Source of the DNA: a virus
IMG/VR virus record: IMGVR_UViG_3300042305_001773
Coordinates: 1 to 64,000 of that record
Strand: one strand, 5' to 3'
Length of the DNA: 64,000 bases
Shown here: positions 25,495 through 32,560 of the stretch, piece after piece
Layout: each line of letters begins with the position of its first letter
Numbering within the stretch: the stretch's first letter is position 1
Position numbers and translations under genes: made by a program
Notes under the pieces: model-generated
The model's database searches: none
What the model was told of the DNA's origin: nothing
The model's input: the letters and a program-made list of their open reading frames with translations, nothing else

Positions 25495-27325
25495 TCTTTT
25501 TACTCCAGCTTTGAATGGTGTCAAAGACGTCGTTGCCGTACAGCTGCGTCGCTTTGTCCAGCATGTTCATCTGCGGCAGTGTTCCAGTCGCGGCAGCCTG
25601 CGCCATTTGATATCTGTACTGCGGATCGAGCATCGAGCGATACAGGTGCGACTTCTGACGCGCGGCCAGAATGAAATCGCCGCGCTGCTTGGCCTTAAGC
25701 AGGTGATCGGTCACGTTTGCAAAGACCGGTTTGTTGTGGTCGTAGACAAACGGCGTCCGCAAATCGAGCAGGTTGCGGAACTGCTGCGCATATACGCTGC
25801 CTGTTGCTGCTTTCACGTGCGAACCTACGACTCCGGCCGGCGCATGAAACCGAAACTTCGTCGGTGTGTGCGTGATACCCTTGTATTTCGGCTTTGGATC
25901 GTCCACGTGCCAGTCTTGCGGTGATTGCGCAATTAATCGCCGCAAGATCTCGTGCTTTCGGTCATATTCGCGGCGATCAGAGTGCGTTTTCGCCGCACGT
26001 AACTCGTCCAGCGTGTTTGGTTTCTTTGTGCTGGGCTCTTCTTCTGCGCCCTTCTCTATTTCTTTGACTTTTTCGTAGTACAGGGGGTCTTCTTGCAGAT
26101 GATCCTTGGCAATTTCTTTGGCGACTTGATCGTTTCTTGTGTGCTCGTGCTCATGTTTAGCTCCTTCGGCTAAAGCTGGGGCAGAAAAATCCCGATCGGG
26201 TAAATTATCGGCTTCACCGCCCGGTAACAGGTCTTTTTGTCCCGAGCGGGAAAGTTCGGTGGCGGCTGTCTTAGCGACCACGGGCGCAAGCAGCTTTTTG
26301 ATGTCGGGGCCGATGTAGTCGTCGCCTTCGGGCAGGCCGGGCGCCAACGTGATGTAAGGATCGGAGCCGACTGTCGCTTTAAACACTCCCGGCTTGAGTT
26401 TGTGTTTTGCCAGCTCTAAGTAATGCTCATGCGTTTTTGACGGGTCGTTGCCCAGTGCGCGAAACGCGGTCGGTTTTACTTTGACGCCAAGTTCTTCGAA
26501 CAACTCGCGCGCCGCGGCTTGCTCCGGCGTCTCTCCTGTTTCCACGCCACCGCCGATAAAACGCCGTTTTCCGAGATTGTCGGGCCATTTTGGATTAGTA
26601 AGCGTTTCAAGCAAGTACTTATTTTCGTACGGTAACACAACGCGCACGCGAGGTTGTGGTGCGTCGGCAGCGGCTTTTAGCTCCCCCCTACTGATGGGGT
26701 TACTAAACCTATGCTCTTCCGTCGTTTCGGCAGGGGTTTCGTAACCCTTGGACTTACCGTTGTCGAGCAACACGCCTTTGCGGCGGGCGGCGACGGTAAT
26801 GTGGAACGGATGGTCGTCGTTGGGAAGTGCGGATAGGCCGTAACTCTTGCGCAGCGCCGAAAGCGCCGGACTGCTGACTTGCACGGCCCAGACTTTGCTT
26901 ACGCCATCTACGTTTTTGACGTCGATTTCTTTCAGGCCGCCCAGCGTGTAGCCGAACATGTGGCCGCGCTCATTGATCTTGTCAGCACCGATAGATGCTA
27001 CCTCATCCGCCGTCATCACCGATATATGCGCATTTACGAGATCGCCCTTAACGTTTGGAACGTTAAACACGCCCGCTGTCGGTAATTCAGCGCCGGGCTC
27101 GGTCAGGGCGTCGAACACACCGCGGACGAGCGCGTTCGGTACAGATAACAAAAGCCAGCCAGATTTGGCGAGATAGAGACGGCCGGCGAGCGGATAACTC
27201 GTGGCGGCCTGCTTGTTGCCGCTGCGATAGAGCCAGCCGAGCGCGTTACCGGCAATATAGGCAGGATGCTCGCGAAAGTAATGCGGTTCCCAAGCGAGCG
27301 GGTCGAGTGCTGAGAGGCTATCCAT
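25487..27325 (-). CDS. 2H-phosphoesterase-like domain fused to Nudix hydrolase
   Basis: 612 aa. Residues 60-185 carry two H-x-[ST]-x motifs, His100-Ile-Ser102 and His175-Ile-Thr177, spaced as in 2H phosphoesterases, which open cyclic or 2-prime,3-prime phosphodiesters. Residues 225-345 are a Nudix domain with a perfect Nudix box, G-x5-E-x7-REL-x-EE-x-GV, starting near residue 259; Nudix enzymes hydrolyse nucleoside diphosphate-X compounds such as ADP-ribose. The C-terminal 200 residues are helical and unknown. Joining the two suggests sequential processing of a cyclic nucleotide or ADP-ribose derivative, perhaps to disarm a host signal (inference). Directly downstream of the tRNA-Asn gene. 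Confidence 0.8.
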   Translation of the reverse strand: MDSLSALDPLAWEPHYFREHPAYIAGNALGWLYRSGNKQAATSYPLAGRLYLAKSGWLLLSVPNALVRGVFDALTEPGAELPTAGVFNVPNVKGDLVNAHISVMTADEVASIGADKINERGHMFGYTLGGLKEIDVKNVDGVSKVWAVQVSSPALSALRKSYGLSALPNDDHPFHITVAARRKGVLLDNGKSKGYETPAETTEEHRFSNPISRGELKAAADAPQPRVRVVLPYENKYLLETLTNPKWPDNLGKRRFIGGGVETGETPEQAAARELFEELGVKVKPTAFRALGNDPSKTHEHYLELAKHKLKPGVFKATVGSDPYITLAPGLPEGDDYIGPDIKKLLAPVVAKTAATELSRSGQKDLLPGGEADNLPDRDFSAPALAEGAKHEHEHTRNDQVAKEIAKDHLQEDPLYYEKVKEIEKGAEEEPSTKKPNTLDELRAAKTHSDRREYDRKHEILRRLIAQSPQDWHVDDPKPKYKGITHTPTKFRFHAPAGVVGSHVKAATGSVYAQQFRNLLDLRTPFVYDHNKPVFANVTDHLLKAKQRGDFILAARQKSHLYRSMLDPQYRYQMAQAAATGTLPQMNMLDKATQLYGNDVFDTIQSWSKKNG

Positions 27326-27340
27326 AGCGCGCTTTCAAAC

Positions 27341-27411
27341 TGCCTGAGTAGGACTCGAACCTACAACCCCAGCATTAACAGTGCCGTGCACTACCATTGT
27401 GCTATCAGGCA
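27341..27411 (-). tRNA. tRNA-Asn (GUU)
   Basis: Complete cloverleaf of 71 nt on the minus strand: acceptor TGCCTGA/TCAGGCA, D stem GCAC/GTGC, anticodon stem CGGCA/TGCTG with loop CTGTTAA (anticodon GTT), T arm GTAGG-TTCGAGT-CCTAC. CCA is not encoded. Isolated from the main tRNA cluster at 60-62 kb. Confidence 0.93.
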
Positions 27412-27418
27412 ATGCGTG

Positions 27419-27568
27419 TCACGGGGTCGCGCTAATACTTGGTGTCGTCATACCCCTGACAGCGTGATGTGAAACTGCCGCGTAGGCCGACACTAGCAGC
27501 AAGAGGCAAAACACAGCGGAAGCGCCCCAAGCGGCTACGCTCAATTGTTTACGGACGGTCATTGTCAT
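27419..27568 (-). CDS. very small membrane protein
   Basis: 49 aa from the ATG at 27568 (GGAG seven bases upstream), overlapping the end of the 118-aa gene by 20 bases. One transmembrane helix (SAVFCLLLLVSAYAAV). Could be a lysis accessory given the holin-like neighbour; function unknown. Confidence 0.45.
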   Translation of the reverse strand: MTMTVRKQLSVAAWGASAVFCLLLLVSAYAAVSHHAVRGMTTPSISATP

Positions 27569-27905
27569 GCTCGTGCTCCAGTTCGCGGTCACGTTCGTGC
27601 ACAATGGTTACTTTAATTCCGGCTCCAGCTAACAAAGAGATAGCAAGATCAGTTAAAGTGGACCCGCCCATGCCCGCCAGCACGCAAATGCCGATCAGGC
27701 CGTAGACGTTTTCGGATTTCCGATAGTTTTGATACCAAATCAGAGCGATAGCCAAGCCGAGAAATCCGGCGTTTAGCATCGCGCTGACTATCGCTAGTTT
27801 AGACAGTTTCTTGGCAAACCGCAAAAGGGTTGCCAACCCGGCAAACGCAGCTGCGCCAAACGCGCTCAAAAGCACCGACAACGAATGTAATGTTTCGTCG
27901 CCCAT
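27549..27905 (-). CDS. three-helix membrane protein, possible holin
   Basis: 118 aa. Three hydrophobic segments (LSAFGAAAFAGLATLL, ALIWYQ-flanked AMLNAGFLGLAIAL, and LIGICVLAGMGGSTL), the last followed by a KVTI strand and a highly charged C-terminus (ERDRELEHEHDNDRP). The GxGG-STL-LA pattern with a short charged tail recalls holin superfamily III (LydA-like) from memory. Neighbouring tiny membrane protein overlaps it, as often with holin partners. Confidence 0.5.
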   Translation of the reverse strand: MGDETLHSLSVLLSAFGAAAFAGLATLLRFAKKLSKLAIVSAMLNAGFLGLAIALIWYQNYRKSENVYGLIGICVLAGMGGSTLTDLAISLLAGAGIKVTIVHERDRELEHEHDNDRP

Positions 27906-27980
27906 GGTTTTAACCGCCTGTAATTGTTAGTGTTGTAAATTGTGTCAAAAGCCCCTGCGATCCCCTGTCCGCAGGACCTA

Positions 27981-28193
27981 TCACGGCCGAAGCCGCGATT
28001 CTGCAGCAACTTTCAAGGACATAATTTCGTCCCGTGTGGCATTTGCTGCTCCTCCGCCCGTGAGCCCGACAAAATCTGACCACGGAACCTGTAACCCCCG
28101 CGGCATCCCTGCCTTAGAAGCTACGCCTAACCAGCCGACCACCACGGCTAACTTTTGACACAACTCTAGTTTAACATGTTTTATCCGGCACAA
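27981..28193 (-). CDS. doubtful small open frame (70 codons)
   Basis: The 336 bases between 27906 and 28241 hold no convincing gene. This minus-strand frame has no clear ribosome site, lies partly inside a 13-bp inverted repeat, and its product (VVVGWLGVASKAGMPRG) shows no recognisable feature. Listed so the stretch is not left undescribed; it may be non-coding. Confidence 0.2.
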   Translation of the reverse strand: MCRIKHVKLELCQKLAVVVGWLGVASKAGMPRGLQVPWSDFVGLTGGGAANATRDEIMSLKVAAESRLRP

Positions 28194-28211
28194 GATAATG
28201 CCGGATAAAAC
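28178..28211. repeat. perfect 13-bp inverted repeat with 8-nt loop
   Basis: GTTTTATCCGGCA and its exact complement TGCCGGATAAAAC flank CAAGATAA. The T-run is on the 5-prime side of the stem in both orientations, so it is not a standard intrinsic terminator. It lies just downstream (minus strand) of the 150-aa gene. An operator, processing site or decayed terminator are possible. Confidence 0.6.
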
Positions 28212-28241
28212 TGCAGCGACAAATTGTCAAAGAGCGCGCTG

Positions 28242-28694
28242 CTAAATGTACCGTGCCGGAGAATTGCTGCACAGACCAGCTGGTTCAAACTGGTCGAGCC
28301 AGCCCGGGGCGTTTTCAGGAAGAAACGCAATCGCTCGCGGCGGCAATTCTCTTGGCGCCGGAGTCCAAATAAATTGCGCGCTAGTCAGCGTCGGCGTTTC
28401 GCTGTCGAAGAACGCGTGCGCGCCAACATTGCACAAAGCGTCGAGTGTGTCGCCGTCAAAGCACCGCGACCAGACGCGCTGCTTGGAGAAAAACCCGGGC
28501 GGGGCAATGTTAAACCCGCCGTCAAAAGGCAGCAGAAAACTACCCTGATGAAACACGACGTTTACGCACACATGCCAACCAGCGTTTAACGTCGCGGTAA
28601 CGTACGCCAGCCGATTTTCTTTTTCGGGCTGTGCGCCATGAATGTTGCCGAGATTGGCAATTAAAATACCATCAAACCGCGTGTTGCGCGCCAT
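28242..28694 (-). CDS. glycerophosphodiesterase-like TIM-barrel family protein, divergent
   Basis: 150 aa. The layout NLGNIHG, then a central strand-helix, then VWSRCFDGDTLDAL, CNVGAHAFF, TLTSAQFIW and PPRAIAFLPE follows a short GDPD/PI-PLC-like family that I recall from bacteria and phages (IW..A.NLEAL, AHxFxHQxDxxTLTS, GYIW, xxMPE). Residues where that family has metal ligands (ExDVW and GHD) read VCVNVVF and LPFD here, so the active site may be lost. Function uncertain. Confidence 0.4.
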   Translation of the reverse strand: MARNTRFDGILIANLGNIHGAQPEKENRLAYVTATLNAGWHVCVNVVFHQGSFLLPFDGGFNIAPPGFFSKQRVWSRCFDGDTLDALCNVGAHAFFDSETPTLTSAQFIWTPAPRELPPRAIAFLPENAPGWLDQFEPAGLCSNSPARYI

Positions 28695-28781
28695 ACCGAC
28701 TTCCTTGACTTGTTAACAATTGCCACGTGTTTGTATGTGGCGTATCGTACCCGTGACCACGATCAGTGTCCACGAGTTGCG

Positions 28782-29816
28782 TCAAAGAATCTTGGCGGCG
28801 ATCAGGCAGCCCCGCGCGACAGCGTGCAGCGGATCTTTGGCGTGGCGAACTTCTTTCACCGGCAGCGGAAAACCATTCTCCGCAAGTTTCTTAGTGAACA
28901 TCTCCACGAAACCTTTGGCACGCGTTGTTCCGCCGGCTAGAGATATCAAAATCGGCTCTTTGAACTTGGGCAGCGCCTTGTGGTCACGGAGCGCAGAGGC
29001 GAGCTGCTTTGTCGTGTAATCGATTAAACGCTCGTAGTACACGCTCACGGCAGCAAGGATCGCGTTGTCTCCGCCGCCCTCACCAATCACAAACGTGCCG
29101 TGCTCTTTCTCCGCCTGAACTACCGAGTCCGGCTCGTTAGTTGCCACCGCGGTCATGCGGTCGATCCAGTCACCTGACTTGGTCGTCGAGAACAGCACCG
29201 TGGGCTCGCCGTTGAGCATCACGCACACGTTCACCATACCGGCGCCCCACGACAGGCCGATGCCGGTATAGTCGTCGTGCTCTAGCTCCGAGTAGCACAG
29301 CGCTTCGGCTTCGTTGATAGCCCGGGCGGCGTATCCCTGCTCAGCCAGCACCGTGCGCACCACGTCTTCGTGATACGCCACGTCGAAGTCGTCGTCTTCT
29401 TGGTCGACGGGCTGTGCCGGCACACAGAAGATCAGCTTTTCGTGGGGTGTGCTAGCCGTGCCGACCACTTCCTTGAGGATAAACGCCAGCACGCGCTTGG
29501 CTTCCTTTTCCTTGGGGCTGACGACACCACGGTACATGGGACGCTTGGCCGAGTCATTGCGCTCGACAGCTTTCTCGATGGCGTCTTGGCCGAGAATGAT
29601 AAAACTCCCGTCGGCGTCCTTTACGAAGACTTTGCCCTGCAGCCCCTTTTCGATCATCTTCGTGGCCACGGGCGTCGTCGGCTTGATGACGTAGAACGCA
29701 TCGCGAAAGTCTTTGTACTGCACGTTGCCGACCGTGTGCGGATCGGTCGTGGAGTTTGCGGTGGCGTCTTGGGCCAGCACGATAAACGATGTTCCGACGT
29801 CTAAACCTTTAGCCAT
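28782..29816 (-). CDS. actin-like ATPase (ParM/MreB/Alp superfamily)
   Basis: 344 aa. Shows the actin-fold ATP-binding signatures: phosphate-1 loop near the start (GLDVGTSFIVLA), a second phosphate loop (GIGLSWGAGMVNVCVM) and the adenosine motif (LISLAGGTTRAKGF). Length matches bacterial actins. Actin-like proteins of phages and plasmids form filaments that position DNA or replication sites. No partner adaptor or centromere-like repeat array was identified beside it; a tiny basic protein is encoded immediately upstream. Assignment to the superfamily is firm, the subfamily is not. Confidence 0.8.
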   Translation of the reverse strand: MAKGLDVGTSFIVLAQDATANSTTDPHTVGNVQYKDFRDAFYVIKPTTPVATKMIEKGLQGKVFVKDADGSFIILGQDAIEKAVERNDSAKRPMYRGVVSPKEKEAKRVLAFILKEVVGTASTPHEKLIFCVPAQPVDQEDDDFDVAYHEDVVRTVLAEQGYAARAINEAEALCYSELEHDDYTGIGLSWGAGMVNVCVMLNGEPTVLFSTTKSGDWIDRMTAVATNEPDSVVQAEKEHGTFVIGEGGGDNAILAAVSVYYERLIDYTTKQLASALRDHKALPKFKEPILISLAGGTTRAKGFVEMFTKKLAENGFPLPVKEVRHAKDPLHAVARGCLIAAKIL

Positions 29817-29818
29817 GA

Positions 29819-29935
29819 TTACTTACCTTTTCGTTTAAGATTCTTCTCTAACTTTTTGATGTACTTCTCTTGCTCGTGCAATTTTTTACACTGCTGTTTG
29901 ACCTTCTTTTTCGTCCACTTGTCCCAGAAGCCCAT
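29819..29935 (-). CDS. 38-aa basic helical protein upstream of the actin-like gene
   Basis: ATG at 29935 overlaps the stop of the 120-aa gene as GTGATGG, and the stop is two bases before the ATG of the actin-like gene. The product (GFWDKWTKKKVKQQCKKLHE then QEKYIKKLEKNLKRKGK) is a highly basic amphipathic helix. Its exact fit between two genes supports expression. It might bind DNA or the actin-like protein; that is only a guess. Confidence 0.6.
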   Translation of the reverse strand: MGFWDKWTKKKVKQQCKKLHEQEKYIKKLEKNLKRKGK

Positions 29936-30297
29936 CACTTTCCCTTTAGCTGCGCAAGCTTCGACACGGACGAACTAATATCATCCTGTGTCTGCGTTGT
30001 TTTGCCAAGTTCGAGTTGTTGCGTTTTTTGCAACGTCTCGGTGTTAATTGCGCCCACGTATTTACCAGTGTCGATTTCAATCTTACCTTTGCCGGACGCA
30101 CTTTCTTTCATGGCCGCGCGCAGAGTATTTGTCGCGGGAAGTACAGATGTTGTCGGCGCGTATGTCGGCACAATACCGGCCATGCGTGCCACGAGCCAGT
30201 CCAGCCGGCCGATTGCGTAACCCAGCGCCACGCTTCCGGCGACAATTAACGCGACAACAGAGTAAGGCAGAATTAACATGTTTCCGGCTTGCGCCAT
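29935..30297 (-). CDS. single-pass membrane protein with GIVPTYAP motif
   Basis: 120 aa, or 114 aa from the second ATG at 30279, which overlaps the endonuclease stop. One transmembrane helix (YSVVALIVAGSVALGYAIG), then ARMAGIVPTYAPTT, similar to ARISGILPTYVDP in the 17751 protein, and a Gln/Thr-rich soluble tail. Ribosome sites are weak for both starts. Function unknown. Confidence 0.55.
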   Translation of the reverse strand: MAQAGNMLILPYSVVALIVAGSVALGYAIGRLDWLVARMAGIVPTYAPTTSVLPATNTLRAAMKESASGKGKIEIDTGKYVGAINTETLQKTQQLELGKTTQTQDDISSSVSKLAQLKGK

Positions 30298-30977
30298 CCC
30301 CGGTGTGATTTGATGCGCCCGGCGTTCACACTGCGCATATGACAGTCACTGAGTCCGTTATGGCGACAAAAGTCTTTCAGATTGTGAATGATAACGACGT
30401 CGCCGTCTGGGTTGAGAAAGTTGTAGGTCTTGGCGTACTTTTCGCGAATCACGTTGCGCCCGCGCTCACGCAACTCTTCCATGCGCTGTTCGGGAATGCC
30501 GTGCACACCCGTTTTCATTTCGACTGATTTGGTGCCGCCAATGCTCGCCCATTTTTGCCGGGTTTCTGCGTCCATGCCCGCAAACCCAGACCCGTTGTCG
30601 TGCGAGCGCTGAGTGGCTAGTTTGCGCTGCGCGGGCGTGAGCAGAAATCGCCCGGCCGCGTTGCGATTTAAACAGACCTCTGGGCCCAAATGATCGGTGT
30701 CGGCGTGCGCTGTTTTAATCAGTTCTGTTTCTGCTTTTGATAACTCCACCGCGGCTTTTTTCGACTCCCGACGATATTGCGCCTGTAGCACAACTTTCAC
30801 GGCGTCTGCCTGATATTCGGCGTGCTCGGGATCGTTGTAGTGCGCAAACGTAACCGGCGACCCAAAGTAATAATGGTCATCTTCGGGGCTGCGGTCGGTA
30901 ATGCGCGAGCCGTAATAGAACTTGTACCCCAGCGACGGGTACAGGATTACGTACAAATAGTACCAGCGTTTACGCAT
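30273..30977 (-). CDS. GIY-YIG-like homing endonuclease with NUMOD-type C-terminus
   Basis: 234 aa. N-terminus YYLYVILYPSLGYKFYYGSR followed by YYFGSP fits the degenerate GIY-YIG block of phage homing endonucleases (Seg-like). The middle, RNAAGRFLLTPAQRKLATQR, and the end, LKDFCRHNGLSDCHMRSVNA with GRIKSHRGWRKPE, match NUMOD helix-turn-helix modules used for target binding. Such genes are mobile and usually insert between host genes. Its ATG stands two bases after a strong hairpin whose loop contains the GGA ribosome-site core. Confidence 0.7.
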   Translation of the reverse strand: MRKRWYYLYVILYPSLGYKFYYGSRITDRSPEDDHYYFGSPVTFAHYNDPEHAEYQADAVKVVLQAQYRRESKKAAVELSKAETELIKTAHADTDHLGPEVCLNRNAAGRFLLTPAQRKLATQRSHDNGSGFAGMDAETRQKWASIGGTKSVEMKTGVHGIPEQRMEELRERGRNVIREKYAKTYNFLNPDGDVVIIHNLKDFCRHNGLSDCHMRSVNAGRIKSHRGWRKPETC

Positions 30978-30978
30978 A

Positions 30979-31024
30979 CACTGAATCCGTTCAGTGCTGG
31001 TTTTCAGCCAAATCCGTTTGGCTG
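30979..31024 (-). promoter_or_regulatory. two tandem hairpins with identical loops before the endonuclease gene
   Basis: 30979-30996 is a perfect 7-bp stem and 31005-31024 a perfect 8-bp stem, both with loop CGGA on the coding (minus) strand (UCCG on plus). The proximal hairpin ends two bases before the ATG at 30977, so the only Shine-Dalgarno-like bases lie in its loop. Hairpins that hide ribosome sites are known upstream of T4 homing endonuclease genes; this could be a similar control. Confidence 0.6.
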
Positions 31025-31051
31025 CCGATAACTTACATCACCGGACTGCGG

Positions 31052-31264
31052 CTATTGTAACAATTTACGGACAATAAACGGAATTGTTGTATAGGTAAAC
31101 ACGCCGGCAAATAACCACAAAATAGAAAACACCGCGCGCCGAATACGCATATTTGTGTGCCAATAGCGCGCGCGAATCTCGTCAGGATCGTGGAGCTGCA
31201 TGCACCGCGCGTTATGCTCAATACGCTCTTCAACCGTTCGAAATACGGGCGGCTCCCAAGGCAT
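31052..31264 (-). CDS. small membrane protein, 70 aa
   Basis: Begins three bases after the deaminase stop. Soluble helical N-terminus (TVEERIEHNARCMQLHDPDE) then a hydrophobic segment (VFSILWLFAGVFTYTTIPFI). A longer overlapping frame covers the same bases but conflicts with the deaminase gene and is rejected. Confidence 0.6.
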   Translation of the reverse strand: MPWEPPVFRTVEERIEHNARCMQLHDPDEIRARYWHTNMRIRRAVFSILWLFAGVFTYTTIPFIVRKLLQ

Positions 31265-31267
31265 AAC

Positions 31268-31756
31268 TCACACTTCAATCTGCTGACCATCGCGCAACAC
31301 AAAGACGCCCAGCTTTTCTTCCAGCCGGCGATACACCACGCCCGCTTCGCGCAACATCTCGTCGCCGCGGTCGCAGCTCTCTTGCCACGGGCCGTGTGCG
31401 GGTGGATGCGCGAGCCCAATAACTTCGGTGATTCCGGCGCAGATAATCGCCCGCGCACAGTCGGCACAGGCAAACCACGGGCAGTACAGCGTGGCATGCT
31501 TCGTCGGCATACCCATCTTGGCGGCGCGATAAATAACGCTGCGCTCGGCATGCTCGATGTACGAATACTTGAGCGGGCGCTGGAGTCGGTCGGTGTTTTT
31601 GATGACGTCCAGCGGTAGGCGATTGGCCTCGGAGACAATTTCGCCGCGTGGCGTGACCAGCACAGCGCCGTTTTGCGTGTGAATGTCGTCCGATTGTGTC
31701 GTCGCGACGTGGCATGCAATGCGCAGATAAAACAGTGGATTAACGACGTTTGACAT
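31268..31756 (-). CDS. dCMP/cytidine deaminase-family zinc deaminase
   Basis: 162 aa from the ATG at 31756. Zinc site is complete: HAERSVIYRAA (His and catalytic Glu) and CPWFACADCAR (the PCxxC-type pair). The surrounding TQNGAVLVTPRGEIVSEANRLP fits the dCMP deaminase/ComEB group, which makes dUMP for thymidylate synthesis; single-chain nucleotide versus other substrate cannot be decided. No strong ribosome site; the 5-prime side is a 240-base run of strong hairpins that may form a leader. Confidence 0.75.
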   Translation of the reverse strand: MSNVVNPLFYLRIACHVATTQSDDIHTQNGAVLVTPRGEIVSEANRLPLDVIKNTDRLQRPLKYSYIEHAERSVIYRAAKMGMPTKHATLYCPWFACADCARAIICAGITEVIGLAHPPAHGPWQESCDRGDEMLREAGVVYRRLEEKLGVFVLRDGQQIEV

Positions 31757-31771
31757 AGATATAAAAACGCG

Positions 31772-32010
31772 GGCTGGATACTGGCAGCAGAACCGCTCGT
31801 GTTCTGCTTGTGCTCGTGTGACGTTGGGGCGAAGGAGGCGCTTGGAAACGTTTGAAACCCAGCAACCAGTATCCGGCACCACGGCTAACCAAGTGTGGTG
31901 CGAACACCGGGAGGACGACCGGTGTTCTGCGGCGTCACGTCCGGGATGGCGCAGAACGGACGGGAGTGATCCGTTCGCAGCGCATTCCGACCACCATGCC
32001 GCAACTCTCC
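31772..32010 (-). ncRNA. highly structured leader or non-coding RNA candidate
   Basis: No gene occupies 31757-32017. A helix of 12 bp (31773-31784 with 31866-31877, one G-U) encloses an 8-bp hairpin (31786-31793/31801-31808). Then follow hairpins of 7 bp (31876-31882/31895-31901, alternative pairing), a perfect 9 bp (31902-31910/31919-31927) and a perfect 7 bp (31954-31960/31970-31976). The density of perfect stems is far above the surroundings. On the minus strand it would form the leader of the deaminase gene or a separate RNA. No known riboswitch core recognised. Confidence 0.5.
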
Positions 32011-32017
32011 CGCATGT

Positions 32018-32560
32018 TCAGCTCCGTGAGTCCATGTTGTTTAACTTCCGTGCTTGCCGCAGATCGACGTCGGCCAGAATGCGCTGGATGTGCCGAGCGT
32101 CTTCGTAGCTATCCTGCAACTGATCTTCGTAGAACACTTCGAGATACGCTGCGGCGACTTTGTCGTCGAGCGACTTGAGTTGTTCAAGCCGTTTGGCGTA
32201 GGTCACAACCACTTGGCGTTCCAGCGTGTGCGCCTCAATTAAGATATCTTCGACGCGCGTGTACGTCTGGAACGGATGGCCGCCGGCACAAGGCTGAACG
32301 AAGTTAAACCCGTACAAGCAGTCCAGAAACTGCTGCACGTGATTTAGCTCGCCTTTGGCTGCTTCTGTGAGGAATTCTTTGTACTCTTCAGCGTGCAGGC
32401 CAGTGACAGCGCTGGCGTGATACAGATAGAACTGCAGATGCGTCCACTCGTTCTGCAGGTCTTCATTAATTAGTGTGACGAACTGGCCAATTGTGTATAC
32501 GCCCGGCTCGCCTTCGGGTCCGGGTTCGCCACTGTGGTTCGTTACTCCTGCGTCGGACAT
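32018..32560 (-). CDS. ferritin-like diiron protein
   Basis: 180 aa. Four-helix pattern with INEDLQNEWTHLQFYLYHAS, EAAKGELNHVQQFLDCLYG (Glu...ExxH), IEAHTLERQVVVTYAKRL and LEVFYEDQLQDSYEDARH, matching bacterioferritin/ferritin-like diiron sites where Glu and His alternate on helices. A Gly/Pro-rich N-terminal extension is unusual. Ferritin-like proteins store or oxidise iron; which subtype is unclear. Confidence 0.65.
   Translation of the reverse strand: MSDAGVTNHSGEPGPEGEPGVYTIGQFVTLINEDLQNEWTHLQFYLYHASAVTGLHAEEYKEFLTEAAKGELNHVQQFLDCLYGFNFVQPCAGGHPFQTYTRVEDILIEAHTLERQVVVTYAKRLEQLKSLDDKVAAAYLEVFYEDQLQDSYEDARHIQRILADVDLRQARKLNNMDSRS

Noticed and set aside
28178-28211. 13-bp inverted repeat as an intrinsic terminator
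   Set aside because: The T-run is on the wrong side of the stem in both orientations and nothing T-rich follows.
31033-31719. 228-codon minus-strand frame overlapping the deaminase gene
   Set aside because: Arg/Ser/Cys-rich product without any motif; the other frame encodes a complete zinc deaminase followed by a membrane protein.
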